DNA from: Actinomycetes bacterium
GTDB lineage: Bacteria > Actinomycetota > Acidimicrobiia > Acidimicrobiales > RAAP-2
NCBI GenBank assembly: GCA_021799915.1
Contig: JAJYZN010000021.1
Span: forward strand, 1 to 21,937
Length of the DNA stretch: 21,937 bases
Direction: 5' to 3'
In this document: positions 1 through 8,260 of the stretch, piece after piece
Layout: each line of letters begins with the position of its first letter
Numbering within the stretch: position 1 is the first letter of the stretch
Translations under genes and position numbers: made by a program
Notes under the pieces: generated by a model
Seen by the model: only the letters and a program-made list of their open reading frames with translations
Databases searched by the model: none
What the model was told of the DNA's origin: nothing

Positions 1-2
1 CG

Positions 3-131
3 CACACGCCGCAGGGTTCCAACTTCTCAACGAACTCCTTTACGCTTGATCAAAACCAGGATGAATACAACTTCAATTACAACCAGGGATTTTTGACCGG
101 TACGTCGATAGCCGCCACCTTCGACATGTCG
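3..131 (+). pseudogene. Fragment of a TolC-family outer-membrane efflux protein (chimeric edge)
   Basis: Read on the + strand in the frame starting at base 3, the sequence gives a peptide rich in Asn, Gln, Ser and Thr containing NYNQGFLTGTSIAATFDMSR. The pattern QGF-x-TGT-x-hydrophobic-x-x-x-F(N/D)-x-SR resembles a recurrent beta-strand segment of TolC-like outer-membrane proteins, especially those of Acidobacteria-type diderms. The stretch is visibly AT-richer than all the DNA to the right. The frame stays open to a TAG at 270-272, but after about base 131 it is only the antisense of the neighbouring hydrolase. No start or end of the TolC gene lies here. Family recognition is from memory of the motif; the fragment is short, so confidence is moderate. 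Confidence 0.4.
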
Positions 132-802
132 AGATGTCCCGACCACGGGCTCGCTCCTGGAGCGTTCTCGTGGGCCATCAGCGCCAGCACTGCCTCCCCC
201 TCCTTCAGGTCGGCTGTCGTCGTGACGGAAAGATGGCCGCTCAGCACCGCCGTGAGGTCCGTCGCGAGGTAGTCGGGAGCCGCGACGACGAACCCCCAGG
301 TAGCCAGACGTGAGGTGAGGAAGGTCGACTGGTCTCGAAAGCCGGCGAAGCCGTGGCTGAAGAGCACGAGCGGGAACCGCCCCGTCGCCACCGGGAGGCC
401 GCGATAGGCGCCGGTGCGGTAACGCACACCGAACCCAGGTGGCAGCGTCTTCTTGAGCGACGCCGGCAGCCATGTTGCGACGTTGTACACCGCCTGGGCG
501 TGACCTCGAGCTGACGAGTGTGGGGCCGGGTACCAGATCTCCACCGGCGCTCCGTCGTACGGCAGGGTGAGAGTGGCCTCACCGGCGGCGTAGGGTCCAG
601 GGTCCACAAAGCTGGTCGGGCCGAGCGACGTGACCGTCGGCACCGTGTCCCCCTGCACCACCGACACCAGCGGGGCGATCGCCGACACCGTGGTTGATCC
701 TGCCATTGCCACACCGATGGCCGCCCCGCCGGCGGCGAGGGCAAGCAGCAGCACCAGCACGGCCCACGGGATGGCGCGACGGGTCCGAGCCGAAGCGGCC
801 AT
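77..802 (-). CDS. Alpha/beta hydrolase with N-terminal membrane anchor, 3' end lost
   Basis: 241 codons. Residues ~12-34 form one hydrophobic segment after an Arg-rich start (signal peptide or anchor), so the enzyme should act outside the membrane. The body resembles PAF-acetylhydrolase / dienelactone-hydrolase-like alpha/beta hydrolases: a VEIWYPAP strand, then PLVLFSHGFAG (oxyanion-hole region) and VVAAPDYLATD. The frame ends after DMSKVAAI, exactly where this family normally continues with the GHSxGG nucleophile elbow. Instead it runs nine residues through the AT-rich left edge to TAA. The catalytic Ser, Asp and His are therefore missing, and the gene is truncated by the junction near 100-131. 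Its ATG lies 1 bp after the stop of the MFS gene, so it is the last gene of the minus-strand operon. The substrate is unknown; an ester linked to the acyl-CoA pathway upstream would fit. Confidence 0.75.
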   Translation of the reverse strand: MAASARTRRAIPWAVLVLLLALAAGGAAIGVAMAGSTTVSAIAPLVSVVQGDTVPTVTSLGPTSFVDPGPYAAGEATLTLPYDGAPVEIWYPAPHSSARGHAQAVYNVATWLPASLKKTLPPGFGVRYRTGAYRGLPVATGRFPLVLFSHGFAGFRDQSTFLTSRLATWGFVVAAPDYLATDLTAVLSGHLSVTTTADLKEGEAVLALMAHENAPGASPWSGHLDMSKVAAIDVPVKNPWL

Positions 803-803
803 C

Positions 804-2633
804 TCAGGTGGCAGGGGTGGCGGTGCCTTCGGCCCGGAGAAGTCGGTCGAGCTCCTCGGTCACGGCCCGATCGTGCTCTTGCTCATCCTGCCTTGCCTTC
901 TTCGGGCTCCACCGGCCTCTGTTGAGCCAGATCGTCGGGATGAAGATGACCATGCCGGCTACGTCCACCCAGAACCAGTGCTTCCACTGATTGGGCGACT
1001 GCTTCGCACCCTTTGTCAGGGCCTCGAACTGCGACTGGTGAGCGGCCAGGTAGTCGAGTTGCGCCGTGTACGGGACCACCAGCGTCTTGAGCTGGACCTG
1101 GTACTTCACCAGTGTGGCGAATGTCTTGCCCAGCGCGGCCGACGCCGCGTCGATGTTTGCCAACGTCTCACCGCCCGGGGCCGAAAGCCGCGTGATGATG
1201 GGCTTGATATCCGGCTCGTTGAGCTTGGCCAAGAACGCGGCGTGGGCCGAAGCGAAGTCCACCGACGCCTTGTGGACGACGGCGAAGTTCTGCATGGGCA
1301 CGCCGTCGATCACGTGGATGGCCACCGGCTGGTTGTCGACCACCGGGTTCACGCTGGTGATCACGATCGGCAGGAAGATGAACGAGATGCCGACCACCAG
1401 TCGCAGGATCCACCCCCACAGCGCCAAGCCCGTCCCTACGAGTGCCGGGTTCTTCGCTTCGACCGTCTCGGTGTACGCCGCCATCCACGGCGCGTAGGCC
1501 AGCGACAGGCAGACGGCCAGGATCACGGTGGTGATGATGATCGTGTCGAAGCCGGTATGGGGATTGCCCGCAAACCTCAGGAAGACGATGAGCGAGGCGA
1601 TCGCCCCAAAGCTTCCCACCAGCATGAATGGCTTGCGCACCCGCAGCACGTCGGAGAGGAGGCCGACCACGATGAGGGCAACGATGTCGGCCCCCCAGAA
1701 CCAGATGTTGAGCCCGTTGACCTCGGAGGTCGACAACGGCGTCCCGTTCCGGTTCACGAAGGTCACCGCGTAGTAGATGGTGAAGAAACCCGCTGCCGCG
1801 TAGTAGATCAGCAAGAACACTGCGATCCCGAACGACGACCCGACCAGGTCCCATTTGCCGATCTGCCGCCAGGGGTTCTTGGTCGCTGCTGCGACCTCGT
1901 CCGGCGAGAGCCCCCGGGCGCGTGCTTCCACCAGCGCCCGGTCCTGGGCGGTCACCATGAGCTGGTCCCGGAGCTTGGGAGAGAGGTCTTTCATGAAGAG
2001 CAGCGCGATCGCGAACACCACCAACGCGGTGATGCCCGAGATGATGAACTGGCTCTGCCAGTCCACGAAGTGGCTGAGGGTGCGGTTGGCGACGATGCTC
2101 GTGATGAGGCTCCCAGCCACCGGTCCCACGGTCCAGAAGCCCATGGCCGATGCCCGGCCGAGCTGCGGACTGAAGTCACGGACCATGGCAGGGGTGGCGA
2201 CCAGGATCGCTCCTTCGACCAGGCCAATGGCCGAGATCACGATGGCAAAGCCCCACTCCGTACCGACGTTGGGGACTCCGATGGCCACCAGGAGACCGAT
2301 GATGAGCAGCCCGTAGATGATGACGTTGGCGCGTCCCAGCTTGTCGGTCTTGCTGGCGGGCAGGGAAGCGAATGCACCGAGGAGGTTCGAGATGATGACG
2401 ATCCACACGTAGAACGAGAACGACATGTGGTACGTCCGCAGGATGTTCGGCGTCACCCCGGTCTGGGTGTAGTACGTGTAGTACAGGACGATGGTGGCCA
2501 GGACGGCCACCATCAGGTACCCGGTGCGCTTCCCGGTCCCGGGGTACTCGTCGATCTGATGCCCGAACAGGAAGCGGTACACCGGCCCCCGCTGTCGTGC
2601 TCCGTTCCCGGTAGTGGGTGCCTGCTGTGCCAT
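804..2633 (-). CDS. MFS transporter with large extracytoplasmic loop
   Basis: 609 aa. Twelve hydrophobic segments can be picked out (about residues 38-55, 72-90, 103-120, 128-148, 164-182, 196-214, 265-290, 309-326, 336-352, 364-387, 400-426, 551-570), and the MFS-style loop after TM2 reads SKTDKLGR. Two parts are unusual: a ~50-residue cytoplasmic linker between TM6 and TM7, and a ~120-residue hydrophilic, helix-rich stretch (about 427-550) between TM11 and TM12, predicted outside the cell. The tail (571-609) is charged. The start is supported by GGAGGGG 8 nt upstream of ATG. The gene follows the AtuA-like gene after 61 bp and precedes the hydrolase by 1 bp. Uptake of the compound degraded by the operon is the likely role; the substrate is not visible from sequence. 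Confidence 0.88.
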   Translation of the reverse strand: MAQQAPTTGNGARQRGPVYRFLFGHQIDEYPGTGKRTGYLMVAVLATIVLYYTYYTQTGVTPNILRTYHMSFSFYVWIVIISNLLGAFASLPASKTDKLGRANVIIYGLLIIGLLVAIGVPNVGTEWGFAIVISAIGLVEGAILVATPAMVRDFSPQLGRASAMGFWTVGPVAGSLITSIVANRTLSHFVDWQSQFIISGITALVVFAIALLFMKDLSPKLRDQLMVTAQDRALVEARARGLSPDEVAAATKNPWRQIGKWDLVGSSFGIAVFLLIYYAAAGFFTIYYAVTFVNRNGTPLSTSEVNGLNIWFWGADIVALIVVGLLSDVLRVRKPFMLVGSFGAIASLIVFLRFAGNPHTGFDTIIITTVILAVCLSLAYAPWMAAYTETVEAKNPALVGTGLALWGWILRLVVGISFIFLPIVITSVNPVVDNQPVAIHVIDGVPMQNFAVVHKASVDFASAHAAFLAKLNEPDIKPIITRLSAPGGETLANIDAASAALGKTFATLVKYQVQLKTLVVPYTAQLDYLAAHQSQFEALTKGAKQSPNQWKHWFWVDVAGMVIFIPTIWLNRGRWSPKKARQDEQEHDRAVTEELDRLLRAEGTATPAT

Positions 2634-2694
2634 CGCGTACCCCTCCGTTCACCGACGTCGCGAACCGTTCGCTCGCAACTGCTCGACGTCGAAC

Positions 2695-4584
2695 TTATCC
2701 CACCCCGGGCGCCGGGAGGTGACTCCACCCTCGCAGCCTCCGGGCCGGGGGTCCCGTCGACACCAGCGCACCCGGAACCGTCACGGTGCGCGACCTGAGC
2801 AGCTCTCCGAGCCCCTTTCCCTGGGAGTCGAGCCAGAGGTTGGATGCCACCCCCCATCCGAGCACGCCGTGGATGACGAAATTCACGGCTCGCAAGTTGG
2901 CCAGGACGAAGCGTTCGACGAACAGATCGCCGATCTCGGGCGCCAAGCGGCGCAGGAGGCCCACGTCGAGCTCGGACTCCATCCACCTGTACACCGCATC
3001 GCTGTCGGTCCACAGGCCCACGTTGGCATCACCGCCCTTGTCGCCCGAACGAGCACCGACCAGGACACCCAGGGGAACCGTCACCGGGTGGACGTCACCA
3101 GGCAGGTCAACACGACGATCCAGGGGATCAGCGAGCCCGCCATGCCGCGCCGGGTTGCCCGAAGCCGGCGGACCAGCAGGCTCCGGGTCACTCCGCGCAC
3201 CGTAAGTTCTCTCGAGCCATTCCGCGGGCACCGAGACGGGCTCCCCGCTCACGAGCACCTCGGGACGCACCAGAGCGCTGGCAATCGTGGTCGGCCAGTA
3301 GCGGGCAACCTCCTGGGCGCCGGTGGGCGCGCCGGCAGCGAACGCCCCGGGGTAGCTGGCGAGCGTGGTCTCGACCACGGCCGCGGAGAATGCCCGACCG
3401 ACCAATGCTTCGTCGTCTCCGCGCACTGCGAGACGCAGGCACGCGACCCCCGAGCCGGTCAGGTCGCCGTAGAGCTGGGCGGACGTCTCGGAGAACGCCT
3501 CCTGGCCGCCCGGAACCGCCGCCCAGACAGCTCGCTCGGCGAGGTCCGCCTTGGCCTGGGGATGCGGCCCCGAGAGCACCATCGTCATCGAGTTGCGCCA
3601 CCCTCCCGCCAGGTTCGCCGTGACCTTCAGGGTCGGCGGCGGCGGTTCCCCCCTGACACCGCTCACTCGTACCCGATCAGGTCCGTCGTCGGACAGCTCG
3701 ATCGTGTCGAAGCGGGCAACTGCGTCAGGGCTCAGGTAGCAGGGCCCGCCGATCTCGTAGAGGAGCTGTGCGGTGACCGTGCCCAAGGTCACCGCTCCCC
3801 CGGTCCCCGGGTGCTTCGTGATGACCGCCGAGCCGTCGGCGGACAGCTCGGCCAAGGGGAACCCCACCCGCTCCATCCCAGGCACCTCGTCGAAGAACGA
3901 GTAATTCCCGCCGCAGCACTGCGCTCCGCACTCGATGACGTGCCCTGCCACCACGGCACCGGCAAGCTGGTCGAGGTCACCTGGTCCCCACCCGAACGCC
4001 CATATCCCCGGGCCCACCACCAGCGAGGCGTCGGTCACCCTCCCCGTGACGACAACGTCGGCCCCCGCGGCCAACGCGGCAGCGATCGGGGCGCCCCCGA
4101 GATAGGCGTTGGCGGTGACGACCGCAGCCCCGGACGGGAGGTCCTCGCGGGTGTCCAAGTTGACGAAACGCTCGCCACCTCGCATCAGGTCCTGAACCCG
4201 CGGCGTGATGTCGTCGCCGGCGACCGACGCGACCGTCACCGTCACCCCTTGGGCGGCCGCGAGCTGACGGACGGCATCCGCGAGCCCCGCGGGGTCGAGG
4301 CCGCCCGCGTTGGCAACCACCTTGATGCCCCGCTCCACACACCGAGGAAGGACCTCTTCCATCTGGCGCACGAACGTCCGGGCATACCCGGCGCCGCCAG
4401 GACGGCTCCGGGTCTTGTGCAGGATGTACATGGTCAGTTCGGCCAGCCAGTCGCCGGTCAGCACGTCGATCGGACCGCCTTCGACCATCTCCTCGGCGGC
4501 CGAGACGCGGTCGCCGAAGAACCCGCTGCAATTCGCGACCCGCAGAGGCCGGGTGCTCAACCGATGACCCCGTGCGGCCGTCAT
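2695..4584 (-). CDS. AtuA-like acyclic terpene utilization family protein (DUF1446 + C-terminal AtuA-like domain)
   Basis: 629 aa. The large N-terminal domain (about 15-460) starts RVANCSGFFGDR and carries DVLTGDWLAELTM, VVANAGGLDP, VVVTGRVTDASLVVGP and HVIECGAQCCGGNYS, all typical of the AtuA/DUF1446 family. The C-terminal ~100 residues (VLVGARSGDKGGDANVGLW onward) match the small AtuA-like domain often fused or encoded beside it. AtuA is required for growth on citronellol/geraniol in Pseudomonas, but its reaction is not established. The start chosen is the ATG overlapping the carboxylase stop (ATGA); the frame is open further upstream, but that part is antisense-like and lacks family similarity. 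The gene ends with TAA, unlike most TGA-ending neighbours. It is the fourth gene of a tightly coupled operon. Confidence 0.88.
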   Translation of the reverse strand: MTAARGHRLSTRPLRVANCSGFFGDRVSAAEEMVEGGPIDVLTGDWLAELTMYILHKTRSRPGGAGYARTFVRQMEEVLPRCVERGIKVVANAGGLDPAGLADAVRQLAAAQGVTVTVASVAGDDITPRVQDLMRGGERFVNLDTREDLPSGAAVVTANAYLGGAPIAAALAAGADVVVTGRVTDASLVVGPGIWAFGWGPGDLDQLAGAVVAGHVIECGAQCCGGNYSFFDEVPGMERVGFPLAELSADGSAVITKHPGTGGAVTLGTVTAQLLYEIGGPCYLSPDAVARFDTIELSDDGPDRVRVSGVRGEPPPPTLKVTANLAGGWRNSMTMVLSGPHPQAKADLAERAVWAAVPGGQEAFSETSAQLYGDLTGSGVACLRLAVRGDDEALVGRAFSAAVVETTLASYPGAFAAGAPTGAQEVARYWPTTIASALVRPEVLVSGEPVSVPAEWLERTYGARSDPEPAGPPASGNPARHGGLADPLDRRVDLPGDVHPVTVPLGVLVGARSGDKGGDANVGLWTDSDAVYRWMESELDVGLLRRLAPEIGDLFVERFVLANLRAVNFVIHGVLGWGVASNLWLDSQGKGLGELLRSRTVTVPGALVSTGPPARRLRGWSHLPAPGVG

Positions 4585-6623
4585 CGGGGCTCGACCACCA
4601 CGAGAAGCGCCCCGGCGTCGACCTGCCGGCCTGCTTGCACGCACACTGCTCCCACCGTTCCCGGCCCACCAGCGCGCAAGGTGTGCTCCATCTTCATGGC
4701 TTCGAGCACGATCAGCGGCTCGCCCTCTTCCACGGTGTCGCCAGGGTTCACGAGCACCCGGACCACCGACCCCGGCAGCGGCGCCCGGTGCTCGCCCGAC
4801 GCCGTCCCGGCGGCCGTCTCCGCGTCTTCGGCAACCAACGTGAACGTCGTCTGCCCCTGGGGTGAGGACACCGCGAGGCACGACGCATGGGCTCGTACCC
4901 GGTGACGGATCACCACTCCGGCGGCCTCGATGTCCAGGGCAACCCCACCGTGTCGCTCGAGTCGCGGCGCAGCCCCGTGCATGCCGTCGGCTCCCAGCGC
5001 GCCGACGGTTGCCGAGAGCTCCACACCGTCCACTGTGAGCTCCCACGTCCGTGCCCTCCCGGTCGCCGACACCGGCCAGCGGAGGCCGTGGGCTTCGAAG
5101 CAGTCGACGTGCGAAGGGAGGCCGACGTTCCTCCAGTTCCCGAGGGATCCGGGAACCACCGAGCTCCTCGCTCTCCTCCACGAGACGAACGCGCCGGCGG
5201 CCGCGGCATGGAGGCGGCAGACCTCGTCGCCGGGTCGCGCTCGGACCACTTCGGGGTGCGTGTCCAAGAAGTCGGTCGACGGGCGCCCGTCGCGGAAAGT
5301 GGCATCGTCGAGCACTGCCGCCAGCATGTCCCGGTTGGTCTCGAGCCCGTCGAGCTCCAGGCTCCCTGCGAGCGCGGCTCGCAGGCGGGCGATCGCCGTG
5401 CCGCGATCAGGCCCCGCGGCCATGATCTTGGCAACGAGGCTGTCGTAGGTGGAGGTCACTGACGAGCCCGTCTCGACCCCGGCGTCGACCCGGACTCCTT
5501 CACCACGAGGCCATCGGGCATGGAGCACCGGGCCTGGAGCAGGTCGGTAGTCCTCGGACGGCCGCTCGGCACAGAGGCGGACCTCGATGGCGTGGCCGAC
5601 GAGCGCCACGTCATCCTGGGTGATCTCGAGCGGCTCGCCCGCAGCCATCCGAAGCTGGAGCACGACCAAGTCGACGCCGGTCACCAGCTCGGTGATCCCG
5701 TGCTCGACTTGGAGCCGGGTGTTCATCTCCAAGAACGCGCTGGTGGCATCACCTGGTCCTCCCACGATGAACTCGACGGTCCCGACCCCTTCGTAGTGGA
5801 CCGCTTGGGCAGCAGCGACGGCTGCCTGCCACATGACGCGCCGGGTCTCGATGGGGACACGCGACGCCGGCGCCTCTTCGAGGACTTTCTGATGACGGCG
5901 CTGGATGGAGCACTCGCGATCGTAGAGGTGGATCACCCGCCCGTAGGCATCGGCGACCACTTGCACCTCCACGTGGCGCGGCGAGACCACGTAGCGCTCC
6001 AAGAACACGTCTGGCGAACCGAACGACACCAGCGCTTCCCGGCGTGCCGCCTGGACCGCGTCGGCGAGCGCACGGGGATCTTCCACCAGGCGCATCCCGC
6101 GCCCGCCACCCCCCGCGCATGCCTTGACCAGGAGAGGGAAGCCCACTTCCTCGCCCAGAGCCCCAAGAGCTGCCTCGTCACCGGCGACGTCGTCGCCCAC
6201 GACACGATCCTCGAGCACCGGCACCCCGACGGCCGCCACTGCGGACTTGGCCAAGGCCTTGTGGCCCATGGTCGCCATCGCCTCGGGCGGCGGGCCCACC
6301 CAGAGGACCCCGGCGTCGAGGCAGGCGCGAGCGAGGCGGGGGTCCTCGGACAAGAACCCGTAGCCGGGGTGCACGGCATCGGCACCGGCGGTGATCGCGG
6401 CATCGACGATCCGGTCGACCGACAAGTAGGTACCCGCGACCGGCCCTCCCCCGAGGCTCACGGCCCGGTCGGCTTCGGTCACGTGGGGGGCGCCGCGATC
6501 GTCCTCGGCGAACACCGCGACGGTCTCGATCCCGAGAGCACGGGCTGCACGCTCGACCCGGCGAGCGATCTCACCGCGGTTCGCGACGAGCAGGCGCCGG
6601 ATCGGTCTGGGGGATCCCGTCAT
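4581..6623 (-). CDS. Acyl-CoA carboxylase alpha subunit (biotin carboxylase + BCCP)
   Basis: 680 aa. The biotin carboxylase domain occupies about 8-450: LLVANRGEIARRV, ADAVHPGYGFLSED, an ATP-grasp glycine loop KACAGGGGRGMR, and FLEMNTRLQVEHGITE. The middle holds a linker / BT-like region (about 500-600). The C-terminus is a biotinyl carrier domain with EAMKMEH, so the biotin-accepting lysine is about K644. It carboxylates biotin with bicarbonate and ATP for the beta subunit encoded upstream. Size and order match methylcrotonyl-, geranyl- and other acyl-CoA carboxylase alpha subunits. The usual QVEHPVTE is QVEHGITE here (Gly at ~309). The ATG overlaps the stop of the beta gene as TGATG, and the stop overlaps the AtuA start, so translation is probably coupled on both sides. 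Confidence 0.93.
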   Translation of the reverse strand: MTGSPRPIRRLLVANRGEIARRVERAARALGIETVAVFAEDDRGAPHVTEADRAVSLGGGPVAGTYLSVDRIVDAAITAGADAVHPGYGFLSEDPRLARACLDAGVLWVGPPPEAMATMGHKALAKSAVAAVGVPVLEDRVVGDDVAGDEAALGALGEEVGFPLLVKACAGGGGRGMRLVEDPRALADAVQAARREALVSFGSPDVFLERYVVSPRHVEVQVVADAYGRVIHLYDRECSIQRRHQKVLEEAPASRVPIETRRVMWQAAVAAAQAVHYEGVGTVEFIVGGPGDATSAFLEMNTRLQVEHGITELVTGVDLVVLQLRMAAGEPLEITQDDVALVGHAIEVRLCAERPSEDYRPAPGPVLHARWPRGEGVRVDAGVETGSSVTSTYDSLVAKIMAAGPDRGTAIARLRAALAGSLELDGLETNRDMLAAVLDDATFRDGRPSTDFLDTHPEVVRARPGDEVCRLHAAAAGAFVSWRRARSSVVPGSLGNWRNVGLPSHVDCFEAHGLRWPVSATGRARTWELTVDGVELSATVGALGADGMHGAAPRLERHGGVALDIEAAGVVIRHRVRAHASCLAVSSPQGQTTFTLVAEDAETAAGTASGEHRAPLPGSVVRVLVNPGDTVEEGEPLIVLEAMKMEHTLRAGGPGTVGAVCVQAGRQVDAGALLVVVEPR

Positions 6624-8260
6624 CAGTGACGCACCACGCCGAGTCGCGACGTCCCGGCCACAGGAGCCGAGTGCACGGCAGCCATGGCGACGGCCAGCAC
6701 GTCCCGGGTGCTCCGAGGGTCGATGATGCCGTCGTCCCACAGACGGCCGGTGGCGAAGAGCGCGGTGGACTCGGCGTCGATCTGGGCTTCGGTGGCAGCA
6801 GTGAGCTTGGCGTCCTCAGCCTCGTCGAACGGCCGACCGGCTGATTCGGCAGCGTTGCGCCGCACGATGGACAGCACTCCGGCAAGCTGCTTGGGGCCCA
6901 TGACAGCGATCCGGTGGTTCGGCCAGGTGAAGACGAAACGCGGCCGGTACGCTCGACCTGCCATCGCGTAGTTGCCGGCTCCGTAGCTCGCACCGATCAT
7001 CACGGTGAGGTGCGGGACAGTCGAGTTGGACACGGCATTGATGAGCTTGGCGCCGTCTTTGATGATCCCCTCCTGCTCATAGCGGGTCCCGACCATGAAC
7101 CCGGTGATGTTCTGGACGAACAGGATCGGGGTGTCGATCCGGTTGCACAAGTCGATGAACTGCGCTCCTTTGCGGGCCTCGGCCGAGAAGAGGATGCCGT
7201 TGTTGGCCACGACGCCTACCGGGTACCCCGCCAGGGTCGCCCAACCGCAGACGAGCTGCGTGCCGTAAAGCGCTTTGAACTCTTCGAACCTCGAGCCGTC
7301 GAGGATGCGCAAGAGCACTTCTCGGACATCGACGGGGACGCGCACGTCGGCGGGAGCCACGCCCATGAGCTCCTCTGGATCGCGCAAGGGGAGGTCGGGC
7401 GGGCCGGCCTGGCTCGGAGCGCTCCCCGAGCGACGCCAGTGCAGATGCGCGACGACATGCCGAGCGCGTCGTAGCGCGTCCCGCTCGTCGGCAGCCAGGT
7501 AGTCGCAGAGCCCCGAGACGCGCGCGTGCATCGCCGCTCCGCCCAGCTCTTCCTCGTCGGCATCCTCCCCGATCGCCATCTTGACCAACGGAGGCCCCCC
7601 GAGGAAGACGCGCGCCCTCCCCTCGACGAAGATCGTGTAATCGCTCATGCCTGGCAAGTAGGCGCCTCCGGCGGTGGACGACCCAAACACGACACACACC
7701 GACGGGATCCCAGCGGCAGAGAGCTGGGTGATCCGGCGGAACTGCTCCCCTCCCGGCACGAAGACGTCAGCTTGGCGCGGCAAGTCGGCGCCTCCCGACT
7801 CGACGAGCAAGACGAGAGGAAGCCGGTTGGTCTCGGCCACGTCCATCGCTCTCAGGAGCTTCTTGATCGTCGTCGGGCTCGTCGTCCCGCCGCGCACGGT
7901 GGGATCGTTGGCGACGATCAGACATTGGGTCCCTGCCACCTCTCCGATGGCGACGACCACGCCCCCTCCCAGGGGATCGTCGGTGTGGGCACCGGCCAGC
8001 GGGGAGAGCTCGAGGAGGGGGGTGCATGGGTCCACGAGGGCCTCGACGCGTTGGCGGACGAGAAGCTTGCCCCGGGCAACGTGACGAGCGACGTAACGCT
8101 CGCCACCCCCCTCGACGACCTGGCCGCACAGCGCGTCCACGTCGGACACCATCGCCTCCATCACGGCACGATTGGCGGCAAACTCCGAGCTCGCCGTGTC
8201 CAGATGGGATGCCAGGACGGTCCCCACCGGCCACGTGGCTGCGGTCGTCCGCGAACTCAT
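6623..8260 (-). CDS. Acyl-CoA carboxylase beta subunit (carboxyltransferase)
   Basis: 545 aa, the usual size for MccB/AtuC/AccD-type carboxyltransferases. The N-half has the acyl-CoA-binding crotonase-like fold with VESGGADLPRQADVF, GSSTAGGAYLPGMSDY and GPPLVKMAIGEDADEEELGG. The C-half has NNGILFSAEARKGAQFI, FVQNITGFMVG and GASYGAGNYAMAGRAY, the oxyanion-forming glycine motifs of carboxybiotin binding. It transfers CO2 from biotin on the alpha subunit to an enoyl- or acyl-CoA. The motif after the first CoA loop reads GGTTSPTTIKK where methylcrotonyl enzymes usually have YYP in place of TSP, so substrate preference may differ. The ATG overlaps the stop of the enoyl-CoA hydratase (ATGA). Position between a hydratase and the alpha subunit points to a branched/isoprenoid acyl-CoA; the exact substrate cannot be told. 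Confidence 0.92.
   Translation of the reverse strand: MSSRTTAATWPVGTVLASHLDTASSEFAANRAVMEAMVSDVDALCGQVVEGGGERYVARHVARGKLLVRQRVEALVDPCTPLLELSPLAGAHTDDPLGGGVVVAIGEVAGTQCLIVANDPTVRGGTTSPTTIKKLLRAMDVAETNRLPLVLLVESGGADLPRQADVFVPGGEQFRRITQLSAAGIPSVCVVFGSSTAGGAYLPGMSDYTIFVEGRARVFLGGPPLVKMAIGEDADEEELGGAAMHARVSGLCDYLAADERDALRRARHVVAHLHWRRSGSAPSQAGPPDLPLRDPEELMGVAPADVRVPVDVREVLLRILDGSRFEEFKALYGTQLVCGWATLAGYPVGVVANNGILFSAEARKGAQFIDLCNRIDTPILFVQNITGFMVGTRYEQEGIIKDGAKLINAVSNSTVPHLTVMIGASYGAGNYAMAGRAYRPRFVFTWPNHRIAVMGPKQLAGVLSIVRRNAAESAGRPFDEAEDAKLTAATEAQIDAESTALFATGRLWDDGIIDPRSTRDVLAVAMAAVHSAPVAGTSRLGVVRH

Noticed and set aside
630..2798. Long open frame on the + strand (about 720 codons)
   Set aside because: It is antisense to the MFS transporter and hydrolase; composition is Arg/His/Asp/Gly-rich without domains, a typical high-GC shadow.
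2614..4905. Long open frame on the + strand (about 760 codons)
   Set aside because: Antisense to the AtuA-like and carboxylase genes, which have clear family motifs; no motif of its own.
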